A DNA stretch of 64,000 nucleotides, taken from positions 1,426,001-1,490,000 of the forward strand of contig JAUZTG010000042.1 of NCBI GenBank assembly GCA_030734395.1. The letters are read 5' to 3'. Shown here in pieces: positions 42,950-55,653 of the stretch (positions are counted from its first letter, which is position 1; each line of letters opens with the position of its first letter). The notes under the pieces were generated by a model. The model was not told the DNA's origin. It saw only the letters and a program-made list of their open reading frames with translations, and did not search any database. This DNA is from Sarocladium kiliense (lineage: Eukaryota > Ascomycota > Sordariomycetes > Hypocreales > Sarocladiaceae). A program made the translations under genes and the position numbers.

Positions 42950-45900
42950 TTAAGCCTTCTGGGCGTGACGGAAGATCTCCTGGGCAGTACGCTTGACGAT
43001 ACCACCGGTCACAGGAAGGCTGGTGCACTGCTCGAGGAAAAGATCAACCTCGCGAGCAGCCATGCGGCCCTCATTGATACCCCTGAAAAGGATTGTTAGC
43101 AAATGCCCGCATGGGAAGGCGATGATGGAAGTAACATACCAAACAATAAGAGACTGGCCACGACGGGCGTCACCAGCAGCGAAGACGCCATCAAGGTTGG
43201 TGGCATACTTGCCCGGAGCAGTCTTGATGTTCTTGCGAGCATCCTTCTCAATGTCGTCACCCAGAACACGGGCCTCGGGCCCAAGGAAACCCATGGCAAG
43301 GAGGACAAGGTCAGCAGGGAAGAACTGCTGCGAGCCGTCAACCTTCTTCATGTCCCAACCACCGGTAGGCGAGCGGGTCCACTCGACACGGATGGTGTTG
43401 ATGCCCTTGACCTTGCCAGTGCCGTCATCCTCGAACTCCTCAGACATAATGCAGTACTCGCGAGGGTCCTTGCCAGTGTGCTGGCGCACCTCGGTGTGAC
43501 CGTAGTCAACACGGTAGATGCGAGGCCACTGGGGCCAAGGGTTGTCGTTGGCACGCTCTGGCGGAGGCTGGGGAAGCAGCTCGAAGTTGGTAACGGACTT
43601 AGCACCGTGACGAACGGAGGTACCAATGCAGTCGTTACCAGTGTCACCACCACCAATGACGACGACGTGCTTGTCCTTAGCAGAGAGGTAAGCGCCATCA
43701 GCGAGCTCGGAGTCGAGGAGCGACTTGGTGTTCTTGTGGAGGAATTCCATAGCGAAGTGAATACCGTCAAGCTCGCGACCCTTGATAGGCAGATCACGAG
43801 CAACGGTAGCGCCAGTAGCGATGATGACGGCGTCAGACTCGGCGCGGAGGTCTGCGAGCGAGGGGTGACCCTCCTCGCCAACGGCGACACCGGTCTTGAA
43901 GACGATGCCCTCGGCGGCCATGAAGTCAGTGCGGCGCTTGACGATGCGCTTGTCAAGCTTCATGTTGGGGATACCATACATGAGCAGGCCACCAAGTCGG
44001 TCTGCACGCTCGTAGAGGGTGACGGAGTGACCAGCCCGGTTGAGCTGATCAGCAGCGGCAAGACCGGCGGGTCCGGAGCCGATGATGGCCACCTTCTTGC
44101 CAGTACGGACCTCAGGAGGCGTGGGGACCATCCAGCCCATCTCGAAGCCACGGTCAATAATGGCACACTCGATGGACTTGATGCCGACAGGGTCCTCGTT
44201 GATACCCAGGACGCAGGCACCCTCGCAAGGGGCAGGGCACACACGACCAGTGAACTCCGGGAAATTGTTGGTCATGAGCAAACGGTTAAGAGCATCCTTC
44301 CACTGGTTCTGGAACACTAATTCGTTCCATTTGGGAATAATGTTCGAAATCGGGCAACCCGTTTCGGACTGGCAGAAAGGAACACCGCAGTCCATGCAAC
44401 GAGCAGACTGGTATTTGAGCTCATCCTCATCCAGACGCTGGCTTAGCTCGGCCCAGTCCTTGGTACGAGTAGCAGCAGAGCGGTACTTCTCGGAGCGACG
44501 AGCGTACTTCATGAAACCCTTTGTCTTGTCGAGCACCAGGGCGCGCTTCTTCTCAGCGGCATTGTCACCAACTGCCTCTTCCATATCCTGAAGCTTGGCG
44601 GCCTTCGCCTCCTTCTTAGCGTGTGAGCCAGAGACGACAGGCAGGTTGTACTCGGCGCGCTTAGCCTCCGCAGCCTTAGCAGCCTCCTCCTCGAGGACAC
44701 GCTTGTAGTCGACAGGCAAGACCTTGACAAAGCGAGGCAGAGCGCGGTTGAAGTCAACCAGGATACGGGCAGCAAGCTCAGAGCCAGTGTAGTGGTGATG
44801 ATCCTCAACGAGGCCACGGACGAACGCAACCTCGGTGGGGTCCTCGACCTGGCTGGTCTCAACCATCTCGCCGTTGAGCTTGGAGTGGAAGTCGCCGTGG
44901 ATGTCGAGAACGTAGGCAATACCACCAGACATACCAGCAGCGAAGTTGCGGCCGGTGGAGCCAAGGATGAGAATGCGACCTCCCGTCATGTACTCGCATC
45001 CGTGGTCACCAACACCCTCAACGACGGCGGTGGCACCGGAGTTACGGACGGCGAAACGCTCGGCGGCAACGCCACGGAAGAAGCAAGTACCCATGGTAGC
45101 ACCGTAAAGACAGACATTACCAATGAGAATGTTCTCCTCGGCCTTGAAGACGGCAGAGCGGGGTGGGTAGACGATCAGACGACCGCCAGACAGACCCTTG
45201 CCAACGTAATCGTTGGCATCACCCTCAAGCTCGAGTGTCACACCAGGAGCCAGGAAGGCACCGAAGGACTGGCCAGCGGAACCCTTGATGTTGACGTGGA
45301 CAGTGTCCAAGGGGAGACCAGCCTCACCATACCTCTTCGAGATTTGGTAAGAGAGCGATGTACCCATCGCACGGTCAGTGTTGACGATGTCACACTCAAT
45401 GCGCGAGGGCAGACCCTTGTCGAGGGTCAACTCAGCCTCGGAAATAAGCTTGTTGTCCAGACGGACGTAGAGCTTGTGGTCCTGCTTGCGGACGTTGAAA
45501 GTCGCAACTCCGGGGCGGAGCTTGTGAGCAGGGGTCAGGAGCAAAGAGAGGTCGATGTTGGCTGTCTTATTGGTGCGGAGGTCATCGCGCATCTTCAGAA
45601 CCTCAACATGGCCAACCATCTCGTTGATGGTGCGGAAACCAAGCTGGGCCATGATAGCACGCAACTCATTCGCGACGTAGTAGAAGAAGTTGATAACGTG
45701 CTCGGGTTCACCCTTGAACTTCTTGCGCAGCTCGGGGTCCTGGGTTGCAATACCAACGGGGCCTGTAGGAAGTCAGTGTCATTCTGATAAGAAGTTTCCA
45801 ACACAAGGCACGAGAGAGTGAGCAGAATAGGTGAATAGTGATCAAGATATTGATCAAGTTGACCAGATGAGGCAGCAAAATAGGGATTGACAAAACAACG

Positions 45901-48900
45901 AAAGGAAAAGGCGACTCACAGGTGTTGAGATGGCACTTTCGCATGAAGATGCAGCCCATGGCAATAAGAGGAGCAGTGGCAAAGCCCCATTCCTCAGCAC
46001 CAAGTAGACAAGCAATGGCCACATCCCTACCGGTCCTGAGCTGACCATCGGTCTGGACAACGACACGACCACGGAGGTCGTTGAGAACCAAGGTCTGGTG
46101 CGTCTCAGCGAGACCCAGCTCCCAAGGAAGACCGGCATACTTGATACCGGTCCAGCGGGAAGCACCAGTACCACCATCGTGACCGGAGATCAGGATGTGA
46201 TCAGCCTTGGCCTTAGCCACACCAGAGGCGACGATACCTACACCAACCTCAGAAACGAGCTTGACGGACACACGGGAGCGTGGTCCAGCACACTTGAGAT
46301 CGTAGATCAGCTGCTTGAGATCCTCGATGGAGTAGATGTCGTGGTGAGGAGGAGGCGAGATCAGACCGACACCAGGGGTAGAGTGGCGAGTGCGGGCAAT
46401 GGACTTCGAGACCTTGTGACCAGGCAGCTCACCACCCTCACCAGGCTTGGCACCCTGAGCCATCTTGATCTGGAGCTCGTCGGAGTCAGCGAGGTAGGCA
46501 GAGGTGACACCGAAACGACCGGATGCAATCTGCTTGATGGCAGAACGCATTGTGTCGCCGTTGGGCATGCGCTCGGATCGCTCAGGATCCTCACCACCCT
46601 CACCAGTGTTGGACTTGCCGCCGAGTCTGTTCATGGCGACAGCAAGGGTAGAGTGAGACTCCATGGAGATGGAACCGTAGGACATGGCACCAGTACAGAA
46701 GCGACGGACAATCTCGGTCCAAGGCTCGACCTGGTCGATAGGCACCGGAGTGCGGTCCTCGAACTTGAAGTCAAGAAGGCCGCGAAGGGTGCAGTTCTTG
46801 ATCTGCTCATACTCGGAGCGTGAGTATGCCTCGTAAGACTTGTCATTCTTGGTGCGAACGGCGTCCTGGATGTTGGCAATGGAAGTGGGGTCGTTAATAT
46901 GAGGCTCGCCACCATCACGCCAGTGGTACTCGCCAGACTCAGGCAGACCCTTTGGACCAACAGTGTAGCGAGATGGGAAACCACGCTCATGGAAGCGGAA
47001 GGCATCCTCAGCAATGCCCTCGAAGGTGAGGCCCTGGATGCGGGAAGCAGTACCCCTGAAGCAGCGCTCGACCACTGCCTCGTCGAGACCGAGGGCCTCG
47101 AAAATCTGGGCTCCCTTGTAAGAAGCAAGTGTGGAGATACCCATCTTGCTCATAACCTTGAGGATACCACCATCGCAAGAGTGCTTGTAGTTGCGGATGA
47201 GCACGTCATTGCTGAGCTGCTCCTTGACGAGACCCTCGCGGTTGAGCTTGAGGATGCACTCCATGGCAAGGTAAGGATTAACGGCATCGGCACCGTAGCC
47301 GAGAAGGACGCACATGTGGTGAACCTCGCGGGCCTCGGCGGTCTCGACGACCAGGGCAACCATGGATCGCCACTTGTTGCTGACAAGGTGGTGGTGGACC
47401 ATACCAGAAGCAAGCGCGGCGGAGACGGAGACGCGGTCGGCGGAGGTCTTGCGGTCGGACAGGACGATAATCCTGTCACGAGCCTCAATAGCAGCGGTAG
47501 CCTCCTTGCAGATTTCATCGAGGTGCTTGAGGTAGCCCTCAACGCCCTCCGACTTGGGGAAGGTCAAATCAATGGTCTTAACAGTCCACTCGGGGTAGAG
47601 CGAGGACATGTTGTTGATCGCGTTGAACTCTGGGATGGAGAGAATAGGGCTAGGGAGCAGGAGGCGACCGCATTGAGAGGCATCCATCTCGAGAAGATTG
47701 CCCTGAGGACCAACGTAACACTCAAGAGACATGACGATGGACTCACGGATGGGGTCGATAGGGGGGTTGGTAACCTGGGCGAAGAGCTGACGGAAGTAGT
47801 CGTAAAGCAGACGAGGAGCCTCGGTCAGGCAAGCAAGCGGACCATCGTTGCCCATGGAACCGAGAGCCTCCTTCTCATCAGCAGCCATGGGCGCCAGAAT
47901 GAGACTGACCTGCTCGTGGGTGTAACCGTAAGCAAGGAGAAGCGGGTCTTCCTGGAGGAGGGACTGATCAGGCTTGGCCTCAAGTTCGACGGTCGTCTGC
48001 AGAGAGTCGAGGACCTTCGGCATGGTAATGAGCTCGCGGTCGAGCCAGGCGCGGAAGTCTTGGCGGCTGGAAACAGCCTCCTTCAGCTCGCTGTCGTCAA
48101 TGATGCGGCCAGCCTGGGTATCAACCAGGAGCATGCGGCCGGGCTGGAGACGACCCTTCTGAAGAATAGTCTCGGGCTCGACGGGAATGGTGCCGACCTC
48201 AGACGCGCAAATAATACGGTCATCATCCATCACATAGTAACGGCAAGGACGGAGACCATTACGATCTAGGTTGGCACCACAGAACCGACCGTCGGCGAAA
48301 GTGAACAGGGCCGGACCGTCCCAAGGCTCCATCTGACAAGCAGCCCACTCGTAGAATGCAGCCTTCTTGGGGTCCATGTGATCATTGCCCTGCCAAGCCT
48401 CGGGGACCATAAGCATGACAGCCTCAGGAAGCGAGAGAACGCCGTTGATAGTGAGAAGCTCGAGAACATTGTCAAAGGCAGCAGAATCAGAGCCGCCGTC
48501 TTCGACAATGGGGTAGAGCATCTCAAGCTCATCCTTGAAGATATCGGAGTTCATAACACCCTCGCGCGCACGCATCCAGTTCTTGTTACCACGGAGAGTG
48601 TTGATTTCACCGTTGTGAGCAGCCCATCGCAGCGGCTGAGCACGGTCCCAAGAGGGGAATGTGTTGGTAGAGAAACGGGAGTGAACGAGGGCGAAGTGAG
48701 CCTCGTAGTCGGCGTTGACAAGGTCGTGGTAGTAGGAATAGACTTGGACGGGGGCAAGCTGTCCCTTGTAGACAATGTTCTTGTTCGAAAGGGAGCAGAT
48801 GTAGAACCAGTTCTGGAGGCCGATGGTGTGCGTGGCACGCTTTCGCAGCACGTACAGCTGGCGCTCGAAGAGACGCTCATCGAACTTCTCCGGGTCGGTG

Positions 48901-49622
48901 TTCTCGGGAGCGACCCCAGAGCCGTAGGCGGAGGTGAGGACAACGAAGGGCTGCGCGATAATGGGCTCGCGGGACTTGGCCGCAGGGCCCAGCAGGGTCG
49001 AGTCAACGGGAGGCCGTCTCCAGCCAAGCACCCGCAGGCCCAGAGACTCGGCAACGTCTTCCAGTTGCCTCTTGGATTCCTCCAATGTCTCCTCGTCGGG
49101 CTTGAAGAACAAGTTACCGGTGGCGTACTGTCCCAGAGGGGGCAGCTTGATGTTCTCCTCCTTCTCAAAGTTCTTGATGAAGAACCTATGGGGGATGGAT
49201 GTCATGACACCGGCACCGTCACCATCTCGAGCATCAGAACCCACCGCACCACGATGGGTCATGTTGCAGAGCAAGTTGCGTGCTGTGAGCATGAAGCAGT
49301 CAGCTTTTGGTTGTCAACATTTTTAGCATTAATTCAATGCTTACCATCGCTAACAATTTTGTGGCTCGGCTTGCCCTTGATGTGGCTATGATATTGTCAG
49401 TCGAGGTGTTCCCAACTTGTTCGCACTATCTGAGTAGACGTACCAAGCGAAGCCTACACCGCAAGCATCTTTCTCGTAGGACGGATCGTACAGACCCTGC
49501 TTCACCGGGAGAGCACCAGCCCAGGAGCCATTGTTGTCCGTCTGGTACTCATAGGGAGTGTACGACTGCTTTTCGGCCTCGAGATGAATCTGTCTGTCGT
49601 CGAAATCCTCGTTCAGGCCCAT
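42950..49622 (-). CDS. GLT1: Glutamate synthase (NADH/NADPH-dependent GOGAT)
   Basis: Makes two glutamates from glutamine and 2-oxoglutarate. Exons 49444-49622, 49345-49385, 45920-49282, 43140-45762 and 42950-43082 give 2112 residues, normal for the fused fungal enzyme. Cys54 (KDACGVGFACHIKG) is the amidotransferase nucleophile, freed by removal of a 53-residue propeptide. The amidotransferase domain runs to about 480, the central domain follows, and the FMN barrel is about 800-1200 with SGHDGGTGAS and the iron-sulfur Cys of MRKCHLNTC. The GXGXG domain covers about 1300-1500. The small-subunit-like region (about 1600-2112) has Cys clusters CMDCGVPFC and CPAPCEGAC and the dinucleotide sites IIGSGPAGLA and VIGGGDTGNDC. 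Codon use is strongly biased, which suggests high expression. The leader is ATG-free for 430 bases. Intron 3 (45,763-45,919) is unusually long. Confidence 0.97.
45825..45883 (+). repeat. GAATAG-type repeat inside a glutamate synthase intron
   Basis: GAATAG at 45,825 and 45,833, AGATAT at 45,845 and AAATAG at 45,878 lie within the 157-nt intron, on the strand opposite to the gene. Only part fits a 12-base grid, so it is a weak member of the family. Confidence 0.35.
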
Positions 49623-52600
49623 GCTAGGCGAGGATATCGCGGAAACCTGGGGTTCGGTTTTGGGGTGGGAGCGAAAAGGCGTGGGGCGGAGGAGTGGGAG
49701 GAGTAAGAGCCCAGGTGTGGAGGGGTATCGTCTGTCGCGGGATCTCGGTCAAGGTGGCAGGAAGTCTGCCGTGAAGTGAGACCTAAAATGAAGCTTTCAA
49801 AGATGTCAGCAAAACAAGGATGCAGGGTCAGAAAATCCGAGCAGGTGAGATCAGGACGAGCAGCGATGCGCGGGTGGCCGACAGTAGAGCTCAATCCAGG
49901 CTGCGCCCGGAAAATGGCTGAAATAGGCGATGGAGCGAAGCCGGAGGAGCGGCGAGGCTTTCGCCAAGACGGTTGCAGTGGTTTTTTTGGGCGGATCTGC
50001 GGCTTCGGCGAATGGGAAATTTTGGCGGGGCGCGGTTTTTGGTGGAGGCAGACCATGCGCCTTTTGGCTTGTGATAGTGAGCCAGAAAGGTGATCTGAGC
50101 TGAGCAATGGGCGATTGATTGGCATTGAGGGGTTGGATTGAAGCTGCAAAATTGGGCAAAACTCTGGAGATACTGTCCGACACAGCTGCAAGATGCAGAG
50201 CTCCAGAGTCTGCAGTGTCGCCAACATCAGGCTGTACAATGCGAAGCGCCATGCCAGGCCAACGCACACACACCTGCCTGGCTGCCGGTGCAAGTTGAGA
50301 TGGAGCCCTTGCCTTGCGCGTGGGATGCAAATGACGCAGCCAATTGCAGATCGCCCAATGGTAACCACAATTGCCCTGCTCTCGACCACGGCATCTCGTG
50401 CCACTAATGCGAGCCTCTCCGTCGTAGTGTCACAGCAAGGACCAGGGCAGCTTGGGGTAGCTGTAGCCGTCCTTGCAGTATGACGAAGGACGCCTCCAGA
50501 TGCCTTACTTTGTTGCAGAAACGATTGAGGTCGCCATTGGAAGCCCATATCGCTGGCCATATGTTTTTTGTGCCGTGTTTCCAGCCTCAAAGACCACGAA
50601 TCCGGAGAAGGTCCTCGCCATACTCCGCACATCCCTCGTCGCTCTGATCTCGAGACTGCTTTTGGATAATGGAGGCTTTTGGTAACTCACATGAATGGTT
50701 GTTTGCCTCGTGGCTGTCGAACCCTACTGTGAGAGAACGCTTGGGGGTATGATTGCAGTAGGCTCGAAGTGTAAAGCGAGGAAAGAGCAAGAGGAGGCAG
50801 CGTCCGAGGAAGAGGAAGGCCAGAGGAGGGGGAGGAGGGGAATGTGTGTTGCTTTTATTCTGGACCAGGAGGGCTGGATGGATCAGTGTCGGGAGTGGCA
50901 CCACTCAGACCAGGCAACCCGAGATGAAAGCCGCTTGTTCGTAGTGGTGGTGTTTTGGCTGTCTCTCCGCTCTCCGGCACGAGAAAGAAAAAAAAATAGC
51001 TAGTCGAGTGGGAGGTGTGCTGTCGCTCGGGCGGAGGAGGCGTGGATGGTGGATGTGGTGGATGTGGACGGATGGTTATTATGATGGTGGTTGGTGGTTT
51101 GGAGGAGTGACGGCGCTGTAGAGTTCCGCCAAGGTCCGTGTGCGCAAGCAAGATGGAGGGACAGGGGCCGATCTCACAGCAGTCCACAGGGGGGCCACTG
51201 GGGAACCACAGTGAATGCAGGCCAGCGAATCAGCAGCAGGACGATGATGGTGTCGCATGCAAGCTAGGTGCTGCTGGGGGTGTATTTTGGATGATTTGGA
51301 TTTTCTGGACTTTTAGGGCGGCTCCGGCGAGAGCAGACCTGCAGGCGAAGGCTGCAAGACGGTGCGACACAGTGGGGGTTCACGCCGAAAGGGTCGGTGG
51401 AGGCTCCCAGCGTGCAGGTCCAGTCCCCAGGGGGTTACGAGGCACTGTGTCCACTGTGCGGCAGAGCGTTTGCAGGGAGCACCATCCCATGCCGCCGGCG
51501 AACAGTAGTGCTATCCTTCATTGCCCTGGACAAGATGCTGCAGAGCAGGGCAGTGCCGACCGAAGAAAACAGCGCAATGGAACGTTGGACAGTAAGCTTG
51601 TTCAACCACGGGCATACGGGTCTGTCCATCCTATCGACCACCAGTCCCAACCATGGCAGTTCTCGCCGATCCCCGAAGAGCTCAAATTTGGCACAGGCTT
51701 GTCGGTCTTTTCATGCTGTGCTGGACTCAAAACAGATGAGCGTTTCCCCGCCTCGCTTGCCACGAGAACGCACCGGCTCCCCCGCCGCCCAGTGGCCACC
51801 ACCCCGACACAAGAGATGGGCCTGTCAGACACACGCAGTCAGTCCATCGAGAACTCTATTGATTCATGCAATTTTGCACATCTCCTGCTGTAATCCCTTC
51901 AGGCACTGATCTGACAGCGCTTGGGTTCGTCATAGATGGTGCCAGTAGAACTTTCACCGCCAACGGGCATCCATCAAGCTTAATGGCTGCGTTGCCTCAG
52001 GCCATAGCAGTCTGAACGATGTCTATTAGACTCGTCTAGGCTTTCTCAAACGAGGATGATCTTCTCCAGTAGCGAGCGAGTGATCCTCAATTTAAAACGC
52101 TCGCTCTGTGCGCATGCCTCTACTGACCTAGCATAGGATCCGCAATCAGCTTCAACGTACGAGGACTAGCCACGGCACAAAACCGTGTCGGGCTCAAACA
52201 AGGTATCCCCGAGTATCTTCCTGCTCAACCGTTTGCTACATGGTTTCGTGTAAGAGAAATCTGGTGTTTGTGCCTTCAGCCTATCCAGTGAACAAGCACC
52301 CCACACGCCGCGTGCAGGTCGCAGGGGTGGCCCTGTCGACTCGTGCAGGCGAACGTCACAAACAAACACCCCCCCTCCTCAGACGAGGGTCCGAGCTCTG
52401 GGACCTGTCGACAGTGGGATGCACGGACCAGAAGCTTGGATTTCCTTTCCGACACCAATCAGCAGCTGGCATTTACAACCAAGGAGCGCCGATGTCGCGC
52501 CTCAGGCTCCTCAGCGACATGAACCCTTTGGCGAAATGACGTACCGACATGCCTGTGCAAGTCAACCTGCTGCAGGGATGGGGGCCATTCTGACTTGGGA

Positions 52601-52967
52601 GGACTTCGGAGTGCCGTAAGGGTGTGGTGTCGTTTCTTCAACAAGGATAGGACTGCGTTATGCCAGAAAACCTTCAAAATCCATGGACGAAGTGCCAACA
52701 TTCGCTATGGCCAGCCAGCGAGTTGCAAATGTGGCATCGTCTCCCGGCAGGCGAGGATAAAGTGTCCGCTCTGACAATTTACGTCGGGGATACAGCAAGG
52801 GGCCGCCGAGGCACGGCGCACAAAAAGTTGCCAAATGCCATAATGTCATGTTGCCCGATTCGAGGCCCATCAACCAATTGAACGACTTTCGCAGCATCAT
52901 GCAGGGTGCACGCCGGTATGTGAACAACAACCTACTTTCAACGCTCCTCGCACCCCTCCGCCTACCC

Positions 52968-52980
52968 CTCTCTCTCTCTC
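52968..52980 (+). repeat. Short CT dinucleotide repeat
   Basis: About six CT units in a pyrimidine-rich stretch. Confidence 0.6.
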
Positions 52981-53244
52981 TTTCTACTCTCCAAGGGGTG
53001 GGACACTGAGTCGATGAGCCGTCGAGCCCAGTAAGATACCCGAAACGTGAGGGGCGCTGCCCTCTATTGGCGGTGTCAAATAATTGTCAACAGCAAATGC
53101 CAGCTTTCGACCAATCAGACGTCCCCGTGCGAACTACCAGGACCCTTATCGCAGCCAAGCAAGATGGCCGGGCCGCCGGCCTCTGGGATCTCGACGCTAC
53201 TGGGCTCGTCCCGAGACCCATTGAGACAGTGCACCATCAGAGTT

Positions 53245-53274
53245 GGGGGCAGATGGGGGAGAGGGGGAGAGGGG
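53245..53274 (+). promoter_or_regulatory. G-quadruplex motif
   Basis: Runs of five, five, five and four G separated by loops of 5, 3 and 3 bases. It lies in intergenic DNA far from any start codon. Confidence 0.45.
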
Positions 53275-54458
53275 CCAATCTCTGGAGGGCACCGCATTCA
53301 GAGCACATCGGGAGGCTGATGAAGTCGGTGGCATGGTAGCACGCAGCTTAGGCTGCTTAGAAATGGAATGTTGGTCGGCATCCGCGCTGGAGGTGAAGCA
53401 CTGGCACAGGGCACGAAATGCGTTTCCTACATTGCCACCGTTCTGATTATGGGCAAATTGAGTTGACAGGATAATCTGGAATGCCATCTCTGGGGTCCAG
53501 GAAGTTCACCCTCACAATGGCCCCAGGTCTCTGGTCTTCGCCACAACGGATCCAAGTATCCTCGGCTGCAAATCACATTGAGGCATTACCAATGTCCGAA
53601 AGTGCGAGATATTCTTTCTTAGGACCGCAGTAGTTTCGGTCCACCGGTCGCTCGACTTGCTCTTTGGTCGGCTGGAAACCTAGGGGACGATCCCTTTCAA
53701 GCCGAAATCGGCCGGGGACTCTTCGGGAGACAGTCCGTCAACAGCGGCGGAATTTGGGTGGGCGCGCCAGCAAGGACGCAATTTACCGAGCAGCTTGCCA
53801 GCAAGGGCGAAACATGCTAACGTGTACGTGAGGCTAGAGCTAGACCTCTGCCCGATTTCTTCCGACGTCTGACTTGGCCTCTACCTCTTCAATATTGGAA
53901 CGAGTATGCGGAGCCACGACAATGCCCTGGAATCGGATCAGGCACATGAGGAACAGGGCTTCCGAGGCGGAGGTGCTAGTTTGATGTGCTGCTTATTGCC
54001 TCACCAAAATTCTAGACCGCCACCTGGAAACACCATGAGGGCCAAGAGCCGCACGACAGAACTTTCAGCCTGCCTGGACGAATGCAGTGTCGCATCGATG
54101 ATCCTATGCTCTCCAAGGGGAAACAAGTTCCAGCACCGTTGTGGGCGGCGGACAAGTCCACCATGCTGTAGTCACACCAGTTGTAGCTCCATCCGAGGTC
54201 TGCCATGTGACAAGCCAGCCAATGCCTTAGAACAGACCAATCGAATAACCATAAAATAGCATGACCTCCCCGTTATTAACAGTGGCTGTAGGAGGGTATC
54301 TTTCAAGATGGCGACCTCGCGGCTGTTTTGCGCGTCTAATGGCGGCTATGCGCTAAAGTGATTGATGCCCCACGTCACTCAGCTGCCCTCCCACCTTCAA
54401 CAAACAATCATGACCGCAACGTGACGCGCCGTGATGCGTGTCGAATCATTTATCTAAC

Positions 54459-55653
54459 ATGTTCGGGACACTTCCCGACTTCACACCTAGAGATGTGAGT
54501 CCCTTCGTGGTCAGTAGCTTCTTTACTTGTGCTAACGTGGCTGATTTAGTCCCATTCTCTATGGTACACCTCGACGCGAAACCCCGGCCCTCCCCCCGGG
54601 CTCCTGGAATCCCTCCATGCCGAGTCAAATGCCAATGGCCAACATGGTGCTCACGCAAGACAGCAGCAGCGCGATCACCACAAGCTCCTGGAGCGCACCG
54701 TTCTCTCTCGTCTTGCTGCAGACGAAGTCTATATGCATCGGCGAAGGCTGAATATTCAGAACTTTGGCAGCGGGTGGCTCAAACCACCAGGCATACCAAA
54801 GACTCTACATCAGCTACGCGAGGAGAAGCGTGAACAAGAGGAGCACCAGGAAGCATTGAGGAGGGAGCAGCTACAGCAAGAGCTAGCAGAGGCAGAAGCT
54901 GGTGGCATGCCCGGAGAAGAGGGTGGGACGATGGACGATGTGCAGCTGGATGGAGCGCAAGATCTTGACGATATGATCCCCGAGGCTGAAGATGAGTTCG
55001 GAATGGACGATGACGACGAGGAAGAAGAAGATGAGGAGGATGAAGACGACGAGGACGGCGACGGTGAAGACGCCGATGAAACAGGAAATGTGGACGAAGA
55101 ACACCTCCGCGAAGAACGCCAAAACGAACTAATGGCCGCTCGAGTCCGCAGCAACAACGACGCGTTCCGCGAAGCCATCGTCCGCGGCGACCCTGACGGC
55201 GACGACATGTACGGTGGCGCTGAGGAGCTCGTAGAAGAAGGTCAAGGCCACATGCTCGACGAGGGCGACTTCGCAGACCACCTTCTGACACCTGGTGCAA
55301 ATGGTTCAATCCTCGACGACGAAGACATGGGCGTAGACCTCGACGATGAGATTCCCGAAGCTGAGAGTGGTGGATACGAGCACACCGACTCGGAGGCTGG
55401 GTTGAGCAGCGATGAGGAAGAGGAAGCTAGCGAGGACGACGACGATGATGATCAGGATGAGATCGGGTTTGCACCGAGGGCAGCATTGTTGGCTCCACCA
55501 AGAAGTCCTACTATGAGAACGGCAGGGCACAGGACGAGTGCGTCTGGACCGAGGGCGAGTATGGACCTGAGTGGGCTGCTGTCGCAGGACGAGAGTAGCT
55601 TCATGGAAAGCAGTCCGGCGGCACCGGGTCGGTGGGCGCAGGGACGGCATTGA
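54459..55653 (+). CDS. Anaphase-promoting complex subunit 15 (Apc15/Mnd2 family)
   Basis: Subunit of the APC/C ubiquitin ligase that helps turnover of the mitotic checkpoint complex. Exons 54459-54494 and 54550-55653 give 379 residues. The first exon encodes only 12 residues (MFGTLPDFTPRD); the next reads SHSLWYTSTRNPGPPPG. A conserved block LNIQNFGSGWLKPPGIPKTLHQLREEKREQEEH (given here in two parts of the motif: residues about 76-95 and 95-110) identifies the family. After it comes a long acidic region with an almost pure Asp/Glu run and a Ser/Pro/Gly tail, much longer than animal APC15 but usual for filamentous fungi. It is presumably nuclear. Confidence 0.85.

Larger units (their letters stand above)
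49623..54458. other. Long intergenic region upstream of glutamate synthase and APC15
   Basis: About 4.8 kb without a supported gene. The first 430 bases lack ATG on the minus strand and look like the glutamate synthase leader. Purine-rich stretches near 50,760-50,840 read as CT-rich on that strand. A short (CT)n run (52,968-52,980) and a G-quadruplex motif (53,245-53,274) are present. TGACG elements near 54,370-54,430 lie in the APC15 promoter. Long ORFs such as one on the minus strand at 49,613-50,632 are compositional. Confidence 0.45.

Noticed and set aside
43103..49391. Several long ORFs antisense to glutamate synthase (331 to 456 codons on the plus strand)
   Set aside because: They are shadows of codon bias: the gene avoids TTA, CTA and TCA codons, whose complements are stop codons. 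The products lack family features and the sense gene explains the sequence fully.
49613..50632. 339-codon minus-strand ORF upstream of glutamate synthase
   Set aside because: It overlaps the leader of glutamate synthase in another frame, is rich in Pro/Ser/Arg from CT-rich DNA and has no recognisable domain.
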